This document shows, piece after piece, positions 35,805-45,799 of a DNA stretch of 64,000 bases; position 1 is the stretch's first letter, and every line of letters starts with the position of its first letter. The notes below the pieces were generated by a model. That model was given only the letters and a program-made list of their open reading frames with translations. It was not told the DNA's origin and ran no database searches. The stretch is from Canna indica. Taxonomy: Eukaryota; Streptophyta; Magnoliopsida; Zingiberales; Cannaceae. The position numbers and the translations under genes are program-made. Where the stretch lies: assembly GCA_034359265.1 (NCBI GenBank), contig CP136894.1, positions 27,062,501 to 27,126,500 of the forward strand. The letters run 5' to 3'.

Positions 35805-36150
35805 ATAAAACGTCAACAACGACTTACAAATGGTTGACCGTCACTAGGCCGTCACTAAAAGCGTATCGTAGCTAGCTGATGACCTAGGCAGCAGAAGTTA
35901 TCACGGTTGCTAATAATATCATCAACAACATGATAATTAAATATCAACGACAACCGAGTGGACCGTCGCTGATGTATTAATATCAGCGATTGTCGATGTA
36001 CTTGTGATGACTGATGCGCGCTGTCACAAGTTATTAGAGACGTGCACATAAGCGATGGTTGTTTGCAACGGCGCGCGCCGTTCATGATAGTCTTCACCTA
36101 TGGCTCAACAACGATTTTAGCCATTGGTGAATCTTATATTTCTAGTAGTG
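35805..36150. repeat. CACTA-3 3' subterminal region and terminus
   Basis: Degenerate forms of the AGCAACGGC repeats (TCAACAACGAC, GCAACGGCGCGCGCCGTT at about 36065-36083, a palindrome) ending in TTTCTAGTAGTG. More diverged than in CACTA-1 and CACTA-2, suggesting an older copy. Confidence 0.65.
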
Positions 36151-36638
36151 TCATAGCCTCTCATGTTGTCTCTCCATACTTAATTGTTGCATCTAACCCC
36201 TCTCCAAACTTGACAATAATTTGGCCCAACCCGTCATTAACTCAGATTCAGCTCAGTCTAGTTCAGTTACAGCTTGAATCCAACTTGACTTGGTTAGCCT
36301 GGCTTGATTAGTTCTTGGGTCAAGTTGAGCCGACCACCCGACAAATGCTATTTGAATGGCGAGCTAGGGCTCCCTATGATGCCCTACCCGCTTTGGTGAG
36401 AATGGTCTAGACCACGCCATGTGTCCAACTTGAGGACTCTGCTCATTGGTTTGCAGCGTTGTAAGTAACAAGAAAAAATTTACCAAAATTTAGTAAATTT
36501 TAATGAATTGTCTCTTTGTTTAGAGTGAGACCAAACAAGTTCTTTTACTCAAGAAGATGAGAACTTAAATATAATGTGTTTGATATTTTCTTATACTATT
36601 TTTTTATATTTTTAATTTTTATATTTAGTAGTAATGCT
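36151..36638. other. 488-base spacer between two CACTA elements
   Basis: Separates the 3' ends of CACTA-3 (plus) and CACTA-2 (minus), which face each other. AT-rich with no ORF or repeat motif recognised, except short repeats of AACTTGA/TCAAGTT-type words at 36200-36320. Confidence 0.5.
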
Positions 36639-36650
36639 CACTACTAGAAA

Positions 36651-36993
36651 AATGGGCATCAGCAACGGCTGATGCCGTTGCTGAGCCGTTGCTGAAGAGA
36701 ATCAGCAACGGCCGAGCCGTTGCAATAGAGCCGTGACAGAAAGTCGCGTTGCTGATGACTTAGCAACGGATCAGCAACGGCCGCTCGGGTCGTCGCTAAA
36801 AATATTATCAGCAACGGTTTTGCCACAGACCCAGCGCTATTGCTGATAACATTAATAGCAACGGCCGCTGAGTCCGTAGCAACACCGTTAGTAAAACTCT
36901 GTCACTAAGCCGTTGCTGTATGTCATCAGCAACGGCTTTCGATACACTTTTAGCAACGGCTTTCCCACGGACGCCCGTGGGAAAGCCGTTGCT
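36651..36993. repeat. CACTA-2 3' subterminal repeats with a 19-base hairpin
   Basis: About a dozen copies of GCAACGG or its complement in ~340 bases, in both orientations. The innermost is a perfect hairpin: AGCAACGGCTTTCCCACGG (36952-36970), loop ACGC, and its complement at 36975-36993. Likely binding sites for the element's TNPA-type protein, by position. Confidence 0.8.
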
Positions 36994-37297
36994 GATGACG
37001 TATACCTGCAAATAGAAAATTTGAAAATTTCAAATTTCCATTGATACATTGATACATTTATCTGATACATAACTCACACACCCATACCCTCATACACACA
37101 TTCATTCACACATCACAAACACCTCATACACATTCATTCACACATCACAAACACACCAAGATATACATCAAAACAATTATATTTATATTGATAATTATCC
37201 ACGATAGTATAAAAACAATTCAAATGCAAAATTGAAGTATCAATATCCAAACAAAATAAGTTAAACAAGTTCAATATCCAAACAAAAAATCTCACGA

Positions 37298-38832
37298 TCA
37301 CGATGGAGGATGGTCTGGATTATATGGCGGGGTCTGGAGCGCTTGAGTGTACACCGGCATGGACTGACTCGAGGACGATGGATTAGATGATGCCGAAGAG
37401 ATGCCTGCTTCGGGATGACCTGACAAGTTGCGTAGCATAGCTTCTATATTCGCCATCGTCTGACTCTGGCGCTCCATCATCTCAGTCTGACGCGCGACCG
37501 TCTCCTCTAGTGTCCTTATCCTATTACTATGATCATAACTGGATCTGGAGGTGGACGGCCGCTCACCAGCGACCGGAGGGGTCGGTGCCCCAAGTGGCCC
37601 TAGTACGGCTCGCGCATGACCACTATCTGCGAAGCCATATACGCGGCCATGGTCCCAGCCACCTGCGGCCTCGACCCACGATGCTGCGTCAAAGTCCTCG
37701 GGGGTACCCCCGCGCTGCACCACCGTCTGGCTGTAGGTCTCCTACTCGAGTTTGATTTTTTGTTTAATATTTATCATAAAACTTAAATTATAAATATATA
37801 ATAAATAATTTAAACAAATATATAATTACCATAATGTATGCAGCGCGGTTGTGGATGTACTCCCCCGTCCCATGTGCTCGACGGTGAGTCCGCTCAAACA
37901 CGCCATCGGGGAGGGTCGCTGGACACTCCCGTCATCCGACACTGTCGTCTACATTTACAAAACAAATACATTAATTAGTACACATAATAACAAATAAAAT
38001 ATATAATTAAAAGATATACTTACCTTATGGTTTGCGTGCACTGCAAATGCAACAGAGCCGCCGGTGTGACGCGCTGCTCCCCCCGACATGCGATTTCTAG
38101 CCGCATTCCGAGAAACCTCCTGCCATCGATCCGTCGACCATATCCCCACGAGCTGGTCCCATATATCCGGAGTAATCCAACCGGGGCCGTATCCCCGAGT
38201 CTCCGCGATGTTAGTGGTCCCAGCTCGGGCCATCGCTTGGGACCGAGCCTGCCCCAGCTGCCCATTGTACCTTGCCCGGGAAATAGCCTCCCAGGCAGCG
38301 TAAATGAAGGGCCTCTGGTCCTCGGCCCATGTATAGCGAGCCTGCAAAATAATAATATCAGTACCAATATTAATATATCATCATGCATGTAAAAAATAAT
38401 AATAATACGTGCCTCAAACTCGCGCCATAACATGTCGACGTGCTCGCTAGGCACGTGAGACCACGTAGGCCATGCCCCGTGCATGTATCGTCGAATAGTA
38501 GAAGAAATGCTCCTCGGCACTTCTTCTTGCTCGAACCTGCACAACAAAAATAAATTTTAATATTATATTATGATATAATGAATTTGTAATGATTCATAAT
38601 TCATGATATATTACCGCTCCCCAATCACGCTAATCAATCTACGTGACTCTGTGGCTGGTGGAGGCTGCCACCTGTTCGGCCCGCGTGGCCGCCTACGTCT
38701 GGATGTACTAGCCTCGGCAGTATCATCCTCATGAGGATCAGCAATAGGAGGATCAGCAGCATGAGTAAGTGCTGGAGTCTCACCGATCGGAGACTCCAAA
38801 ACTCTCCTGCGTCGATAACCACGACCAGACAT
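37298..38832 (-). pseudogene. CACTA-2 second gene, Transposase_24 (Ptta/En/Spm) family, five exons
   Basis: Exons on the minus strand fit as 38832-38615, 38536-38413, 38341-38024, 37948-37830 and 37741-37298. The product opens MSGRGYRRRRVLESPIGE, continues FEQEEVPRSISSTIRRYMHG, RYTWAEDQRPFIYAAW, WQEVSRNAARNRMSGG with HTGGSVAFAVHA (hallmarks of the Transposase_24 family), FERTHRRAHGTGEYIHNRA, ETYSQTVVQRGGTPEDFDA with GRVYGFADSGHARAVLGP, and a C-terminal coiled coil (IRTLEETVARQTEMMERQS). Intron 2 would use a GC donor (GAG then GCACGT). Exon 4 lacks one base relative to CACTA-3, shifting the frame, so the gene is probably broken. Its role in the family is thought to be DNA binding at the subterminal repeats. 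Confidence 0.75.
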
Positions 38833-38907
38833 ATCTATCGAACAGACATATAATCAGATTATTGTATAAATAGTAGAGATATATTTAATAAAATATATAC
38901 TTTACAA

Positions 38908-41212
38908 TTATTCTTCATCATCTGAATAATAGTCTTCGAATTCTTCTTCTTCTTCCTCTTCTTCCTCTTCTTCATCTTCTTCATCTCCGGCTTCCTCAAT
39001 TTCATGATCGTCATCATCAGCATATTCAACTTCTAATTGAATTGACGTTGTGTCTGCATCCTCGAGTATTGGAATAATACGATCCACAGCAGGAAGATCA
39101 TCTTCTTGATAGAAACCAGGAGGATCATTTTCTCCTACTATCGGATCAATTTTTCCTCTACCTTTTGTCTTACAGACTACACGCCAATCTGCTCTATCTT
39201 TATTTCGAGCCGGATACTTCGCGTAATATACTTGTTCGGCTTGTGATGCCAATATAAAAGGCTCATTTGCTGCCAATTTCGATTTGTAATTAACCTCAAC
39301 AAGTTTGTATTTTGGATGAACTTTCATGCCCCTTTCTGTTGTATCGAACCAATAACATCTAAATAGGATCACTGATTTCAAGCCGAAGTAGTGCAACTCT
39401 ATCACTTCTTCCACCAGTCCATAAAAATCCATATCACATTCAACATAGGTTGTCCCTTTCACGCAGACCCCAGCATTCATCGTCTTCTTTGCAAATGAAT
39501 ATTCAACCGTGTGAAATTTATACCCGTTAACAAAATATCCGCTATAGCACGACACAAATCGCGACGGTCCACTAACAAACTCAAATATTTTTTCATCTAT
39601 TTCAGCTCTGTGATCTTTGCTGTAAGTCTGAATCCAAGTAGGGAAATCACGATTCCGTAATCTCTCCAATTCTTGATCGTTGTGAATAGAGTATTTTTGC
39701 ACCATCTCAATGTCAAATATTTCAATGAATTGTTCAATCTCTGGACAATTGAGTAATACATACAAGTGTGTCAAATGATACTCTTCATCGCTTAAGTGTC
39801 GAGATGGACGAGAACCAAAAGCACGACCAGAGTGAAAAAATATATTTAAACGTCCATCTGAATGTCGAACACCCCCGTCGTCGTTACGTGGAAGACGATC
39901 AAATCTTGTCTGTACTGTCGATTCAAAGTAAAATGAGCAGAATGTTGAAATTTCTTGGATGATATACGATTCAGATATTGATCCTTCAACAGCTGCAGTG
40001 TTCTTTACTTTTTTCTTCAGACGATTCATGTATCTTTCAAATAAGTACATCCAACGATATTGAACGTGGCCACCAACTCGTGCCTCGTATGCCAAGTGTA
40101 TCGGTAGATGCTCCATCGAGTCAAAAAATGCAGGAGGGAAAAATTGCTTGCATGCCAACTGTTTCCATAGCAAATGAAGGATAACATGTATCCAAATGTT
40201 TCCATGCTTCAATGTCAGATGGATGAGTCATTACTGTATCATCACGACTTCTTGCATGCCAACTCATGTAGGGGGCTGTCTTTTCCGACATGAATAATCT
40301 TTGAAGCCTCGGTGTTAGTGGAAAATACCGAAGCACCTTAAACGGGATATTTTTCTGTCGGACCGATTTCTTCTCCTTGTAACGAGGGTGTTGACATACA
40401 GGGCATTTATCCAACTGCACATTTTCTTTATAATATAAAATGCAGTTATTTTGGCACGCGTGTATTTTTTCGTACCCAAGCCCTAATTTTCTCATTAGCT
40501 TTTTAGTCTTATAAAAAGTAGGCTCAAACTTGTTATCAGTAGGCAGCATTCCATTAATCAATCCAGCAATCCGATCATACGCAACTCCGCTGATATTACA
40601 ATCGGCCTTGATGTTTAAGAGTTGTGTCATTGCTGAAAACCTAGTGTATTTAGGACAATTCTCATACAAAGGTTCATCGGCAGCTTTCAACATCTCGTAA
40701 AATTCTGCAGCTTCTTTATTCGGTAATTCAATCTCTACCGCAGCCCCTACTTCTGTGATATCAACCACTGTAGTATCTGGTGGGACTGATGTCTGAAGAA
40801 CTGGCCGATCAACATTATCATTCAGGCGGAATTGACCCCCAAGACTATCAAGTATCATAGTTCTATAGGGATTACATTGACCGGATGAAGAAGCACCAGC
40901 AGAGGAAGATTCACCATATGTCTGAACGACAGGATTGCTCGACGTCCCGACTTAGCGTGACTCCCCGTGACAAGTCCATAGAAAATATCTTGGTGCAAAT
41001 CCTTTGCTATATAGATGCAGAGTGACAGTCTCCCGATCCAAAAATCGTCCATTTGAACAAATGCAGCACGGACATCGGATTTGATCACCCATGCTAACGA
41101 AATTCCGATTCGAATAGGCGAAATTTAGGAAGTACGTTACGCCTAATCGAAACTCATTCGTTAAAGCTCCACGATCAAGATGTCGGTAGATCCAACTTCG
41201 ATCAGCCGACAT
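38908..41212 (-). pseudogene. CACTA-2 transposase gene with the tnp2 core deleted
   Basis: From ATG at 41212: MSADRSWIYRHLDRGALTNE (transposase-associated domain), an in-frame TAA at about 40955, then ILDSLGGQFRLND and the tnp2 N-terminal part to CYPSFA (about 40160). There a ~1.2 kb deletion joins it out of frame to DUF4218 (QFFPPAFFDSMEHLPIHLAY). The downstream frame 40212-38908 is fully open for 434 codons: DUF4218, then DUF4216 (CYSGYFVNGYKFHTVEY, VEEVIELHYFGLKSVILF, GMKVHPKYKLVEVNYKSK), then a very acidic C-terminus. The missing part includes the TDGFNPFG catalytic region still present in CACTA-1. It cannot catalyse transposition. Confidence 0.88.
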
Positions 41213-41284
41213 GATTCTGTCAATCAATGACAATTTCTTTGGTTAATGTCTTTAGGTGAGATTGTCCTATTCCATTCGGGATTT

Positions 41285-41478
41285 ATGTTATTCGTACTGC
41301 ACTTACGTTTTTATTTTAACTGTTAACTAATTATTCTAAATTTCGACAGCATCTCCCTACAGTTCTCCGAATACGCATATCATCTGGGCGCGTATCGAAG
41401 AACAAGAGAGATGTTGCCGAATTTTAGAATAATTAGTTAACAGTTAAAATAAAAACGTAAGTGCAGTACAAATAACTA
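41285..41478. repeat. Long hairpin in the CACTA-2 leader
   Basis: Arms of about 65 bases (GTACTGCACTTACG... at 41294 and its complement ending CGTAAGTGCAGTAC at 41469, with the match extending about 9 bases outward) and a loop of about 45-60 bases (GAATACGCATATCATCTGGG). Arm pairing is near perfect although the arms differ from CACTA-1 at many sites, meaning changes occur on both arms. Confidence 0.8.
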
Positions 41479-41684
41479 TATTCCCAAATTGTCCAATCAG
41501 GGACAATTCAAGAATTGTACGTCGTATAAAAGATCATCTACTTCTTTTACACGAACATACAATTCCCGAACGTATCTAAGGTTTTGCTAAATCATATCCG
41601 ATTCGTCGATGTGTACGTGAAATATATCAACTCGTCGGATGGATAATTATTTTCTAAATGTTTCGAGACAGTTCGAGTCCATAT

Positions 41685-41866
41685 TGGACGATTTCGGCGC
41701 GCGTCCGAAGTGGACGATTCCGGCGCGAGTCCGAAGTGGACGATTCCGGCGCGAGTCCGAATTGGACAATTCTGGCGCGCGTCCAAAGTGGACGATTCCG
41801 GCGCGAGTCCGAATTGGACGATTCTGGCGCGCGTCCGAAGTGGACGATTCCGGCGCGCATCCGAAA
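41685..41866. repeat. 26-base minisatellite, 7 units, CACTA-2 5' region
   Basis: Seven consecutive 26-base units containing TGGACGATTCCGGCGCGAG. CACTA-1 (about 4300-4350) and CACTA-3 (about 30685-30720) have about two units, so the array expanded in this copy. Because 26 is not a multiple of three and the unit lacks stops, all frames are open; these ORFs are artefacts. Confidence 0.9.
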
Positions 41867-42294
41867 TTAATCTAAACCCTAATAATTAATCTAACAAATT
41901 AAACAATTAATCTAAACAATTAATTAACAATTATAAAACAATTAATTAACAATTATAAAACAATATAAAATATATATATAATTATAAATTCCGGCGCCGG
42001 AGTCCACCCTCCGGCGCCGGCGTACAGTGGCCGGACACACTGTCCGGCCACTGTAGAAGGTCCGGCGGCGGCCATAGGCCGACCGCCGCCGGCCGAAACC
42101 CTAGAAATAGGGTTTTGGTCGGATTGATTCCCGCCGGCCGAAACCTAGTGAAGAGCCGGCCGGCCGATCAACATACCTGAACAAGACGGCAGCAGCGGCG
42201 AGAGGCGTCGGCATCGGCAGCGTCGGCGAGAGGCGAGAGCAGCGGCGGCGGCAGTAGCGGGAGGAAGAAGGGTCGGGCGCGCGACTGGTGCCCT

Positions 42295-42607
42295 ATATAA
42301 ACTTATCAGCAACGGCTCACTCGCCCGTTAGAAAGCCGTTGCTGATAAGTTATCATCAGCAAGGGCTCACTTATCCATTAGCAAGCCGTTGCTGACAATT
42401 AAAAAAGCAACAACGGCTCGCCTTTCCGTCAGAAAGTCGTTGTTGATAATTAAAATAATCAGCAACGGCTCGGTTTTCCGTTAGAACGCCGTTGCAAATA
42501 CAGATATCTGCAACGGCTCGGGCGGCTGTAAGAATGCCGTTGCAAATAGCAACGGCTTGAGCGGCCGTTGCTGATAGCCGTTGCTGAAGATCAAGTTTCT
42601 AGTAGTG
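42295..42607. repeat. CACTA-2 5' subterminal repeats and terminus
   Basis: Paired blocks of CAGCAACGGCTC ... GCCGTTGCTGAT at roughly 60-base spacing (42305, 42355, 42410, 42460, 42510), ending with TTTCTAGTAGTG. Same heptamer core as the 3' side. A GC-rich zone with CCGGCGCCGG palindromes lies just inside (41993-42065). Confidence 0.8.
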
Positions 42608-43797
42608 ACTAATACTACTAATAATATTATTAAAATAATCAAACTAGCTCGAGATTTGCCAAAACCCGAATGGGCATATTGCGAGCGTGTTGAGCCCCAC
42701 TCCTTTATTCTAGATTGTGCTTGGCATGACTCATTGCCGAGTACTCATGTAGAAGCATAATCACACTTTGGGTCGGGGCTAGATCCCCTCTAATTAACCT
42801 TAGGAAAAAAAACTTAAACATATAGTTAGAAAATCAAGCTCACCCCTAGCCTCTATTTGAAAAAGAAAATAAAAAATATATATAAGATTCTAAAAATATA
42901 TTCATGAAATTTCTTTGGTATGATAATTTATCAACTTGCTATTTTTTGGATTGCATAAACCCGTCAAAAAGAAGAATAATTTTAAATTATATTCTTTAAC
43001 ACAAAAATAAATAACTTTTTTATTATATAATGAACAACTTCTTGAATCATATAAAATGCAGTCACATCGACCCCACCCGATCATGCATCTCGATCGCATC
43101 AAGGTATAGAATCAACGACCCATACGTAAAACCCAATAGATCAATCCCTTAAATAAAACTAACCACAAGCCATCCCTGTCATCATCAAATTGACGTAGTA
43201 ATTAACCGACTCAATCAGTTGGCCTATACTACTACTATTAATTACTTTTATAATTTACAGCCCATGATGGCATCATCAATCACTATCATCATCTCCGGTG
43301 CAGGTGGAATCATGTGCCACCTGGAAAACGAGACCCGTCCATTAGTTCAGCTTAATTAATGATGGAGGGCCGATCTTAATTTGGTTCAGCGCATGCATGC
43401 ATGTATAAAGAAGTATAAGTTGCTTTATGTATAAAAGATAAAGAAAAGAATTAATGGGGATTAACTATTTTGTTACCTGGCTTAAACATGGGATGCTGTG
43501 GGTTGATTTTTTTGGGTGTGGGATCCGCAATAAACGCCAGACACGCTCTAACCCTTGTCTAGAGGAAGGAGAAGAAGCCCACTACAGTTGTTGCAACGTA
43601 TGCTTGTCTCCCCTCACTCTCTCTATCTAATTGATTATTCGTAGATCACGATTAATAATCACCATCAAATTAATCTTAATTATTGTCACTTTTATGATTG
43701 AATTAGTAATTTTAAATCCATTATATATATGGAAAATATTTAGGGCGAAGATTAAAGCTAACTAAAAAATATTATAAGTTAATATAAAATGATGATG

Positions 43798-43851
<54 letters not shown>

Positions 43852-44470
43852 AAGCATCGTATCAATCCTGTCTAAATTTTTTCGCCCAATTTTTTTTATC
43901 TTCCACTAATACCTTTGTTTTTAAATTTTTTCATGCTAACCCACTCAATTTTTTTCATTATTTGATCTTTCACTTATATTCTTATATTTTTTATTTTATT
44001 TCTTATCTTTACCTACTCTTAAATTCCTAATCTCAATTTTTTTCCACACAAATTTTCGCATATTTGATATTCTACTTAATTATACCCTTGCCTTTTTAAT
44101 TAATTTCTTATCTTCACATCTTTTGAATTCCTAATCTAATCATCATATTTAAAATAATTTAAATATTTTATTTTCTAAATTTTTTAATTTGTTAACTTAT
44201 ATCCATATTATATTTGATTTTCATACATAAAAAATATTTTTATTTTTGTAATTTGTTTATTTTTTAACATTGAAATTTATATAGATTTATTATAATTGCT
44301 TTTAATTTTTTATGCAAAATATTATTACTATTAAAAAAAATTTATTAAAAAATTACTCTATAAAACAAGTATATTTTAAAACAAAAACATATAAGTATAG
44401 AGAATTATTTATGTAATGGAATCAAAAAAATTTCCTTTAAAAAAATTAATATTGAATCTTGATTTATATT
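42608..44470. other. Unassigned AT-rich sequence
   Basis: No protein or RNA gene recognised. 43250-43620 has a mixed composition (TGCATGCATGCATG near 43391 and GGGATCCGC near 43520) that could be host upstream DNA, but there is no ORF. 43870-44470 is highly AT-rich with CTTATCTT/TTTTTT words. Confidence 0.4.
43801..43848. repeat. (TA)n microsatellite
   Basis: Twenty-four uninterrupted TA units in AT-rich DNA. Likely length-polymorphic. Confidence 0.95.
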
Positions 44471-44474
44471 TTTA

Positions 44475-44867
44475 TTGGATCCTGCAAAAGACACTCTGAC
44501 GCTCAAGTCAGTGAGATTCTAAGATTGAGGTCAATGCTAATAGGAATTATGGGTACCTGAGATGTGTTGTGTCTATTATTTATTGCAGGTGAGGACGGTG
44601 ATGCCGCTCAGAAATCTCGTGGTGAGGTTTCTCAGAATGGGTCGAGACCGATCCCAGAAATGACGGGCATATATCTTTTGATAAGGTAGGATGTGAATGT
44701 CCTTATGCGACCAGGTGGGGCAGAGCTATTTAGTATGGCTTGGGTCCGACTCAGGGGTGTAGTTGGGCGGAGCCCCCTGAATAGGGTCACGTGGTTTGGT
44801 TCAGAATGAATGATGGACGCTGCTAGGTCTAATCTGATCAGGCCCAATAGTTATAGTCCAGTCCACA
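44475..44867 (-). repeat. 3' LTR of the 44-50 kb Tat element
   Basis: Colinear with 28205-28535 (CAAAAGACACTC, GCTCAAGTCAGTGAG, TGCCGCTCAGAAATCTCG, GGTCTAATCTGATCAGGCCC) and ending GTCCACA at 44867 beside the polypurine-tract complement. The outer ~65 bases are missing. Confidence 0.7.
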
Positions 44868-45426
44868 ACCCCCCAAGCTTGGTCAGAATTTGAAGAACTG
44901 CGTACCGAGCTCTTGAGTTGAGTGAGCCTCCTTTTGATTTTGGGCATTTTTGGAAAAACCTCGGATAAGTTGGCCAAGTTGTACTAGGTGGCCAAGGACG
45001 TAATGTCGAGGTTGATGAGTGCTTAAGTTGAGCTGAAGAAAATGATTGGGGAGGTCGAGCTAAAGAATACGACTGAGATGACCATGATAGCATAAATGGC
45101 TATGAGAAATCGGGCTGAGGTGAGTGTCCAGGCATTGTGTTTAGTTGGTACGTGGTGACTTAATTTCTGTGTCACTTCGGAGTGAGTCGATATTTTTGTC
45201 GTGTTAAACATATGTCCTCACGGCTTCCACACTCTTTATGTCGGTTTTGGTAATGAAGATCTTCTCATTTTGTGTGGTGGCTGTTGATTGGCCTTTGCCC
45301 TCGTTTTTGAAGAAGATATCATGGTGAAAAAGGCGTTCATTCGTGCCATGGAAGGAGCTTCTAGGGAGCCGTCGATCGCTGAGCTGGTTGGTGAAGATTT
45401 AGGGTCGTTCAATGGGGAACTTGAGC

Positions 45427-45436
45427 CTATAAAATG
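45427..45436 (+). promoter_or_regulatory. Possible TATA box for the Tat antisense ORF
   Basis: CTATAAAATG on the plus strand, about 560 bases inside the 3' LTR and upstream of the plus-strand ORF ending at 46576. Motif and position only. Confidence 0.35.
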
Positions 45437-45799
45437 ATTTTTTTTTCCTAGTTTGCGAATTTTCCTTGCGTTCTTTGGCTTTCGGCTTTAGCAGGCTCCG
45501 GTGGTGGTTTTCTCAACTGGTTCCTTTCTTCTTGTGCTTGTTAGTGCTCGTCGGTAATTCTTCTTAGCCTCAAGGCTTAGTGTTGTTGTTGGATTTAGGT
45601 TTTACGATTCTTCACGCAAATTGTTTAGCCATTTCTTGTCTTTCAAGCATGCATGCCCAATTTCTGAACGTTCCATGCATGTGCTCCCGCTTGGTAGAGA
45701 TGCTGGAGAGACTTGTAGGAGACAGGGAGAAGAACCTATTGGTGGATGAGTTGTTAAGGCCTATGACGGCTTTATAGTCTCGAAAGCCGAGGATTTCGG

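Larger units (their letters stand above)
29903..36150 (+). mobile_element. CACTA-3, defective, carrying a solo LTR
   Basis: The right terminus TTTCTAGTAGTG (36139-36150) is the exact reverse of CACTACTAGAAA. The proposed left terminus CACAAGAAAGAAATAT (29903) is a degenerate match, and the 3-bp flanks (ATC, TCA) do not form a target duplication, so the left limit is tentative. Homology to CACTA-2 is secure from about 30115 (CGCCCGACCCCTCCTC). The whole tnp2 region and leader hairpin are deleted at about 30870; DUF4218/DUF4216 and the second gene remain, broken by an LTR insertion at 32980-34608. Confidence 0.75.
36639..42607 (-). mobile_element. CACTA-2, En/Spm-type transposon with both termini
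   Basis: CACTACTAGAAA (36639-36650) and TTTCTAGTAGTG (42596-42607) are perfect 12-base terminal inverted repeats. The 3-bp flanks are GCT and ACT, one mismatch, so the target duplication has decayed or an end was moved. Both ends carry dense AGCAACGGC/GCCGTTGCT subterminal repeats. Coding runs on the minus strand: the transposase gene (41212-38908) then the Transposase_24 gene (38832-37298), the two-gene plan of plant CACTA elements. The catalytic core of tnp2 is deleted, so it is non-autonomous. Confidence 0.9.

Noticed and set aside
41639..41875. Overlapping 60-80 codon ORFs on both strands
   Set aside because: They are open only because the 26-base minisatellite has no stop in any frame; the peptide repeats every 26 residues, three times the DNA unit.
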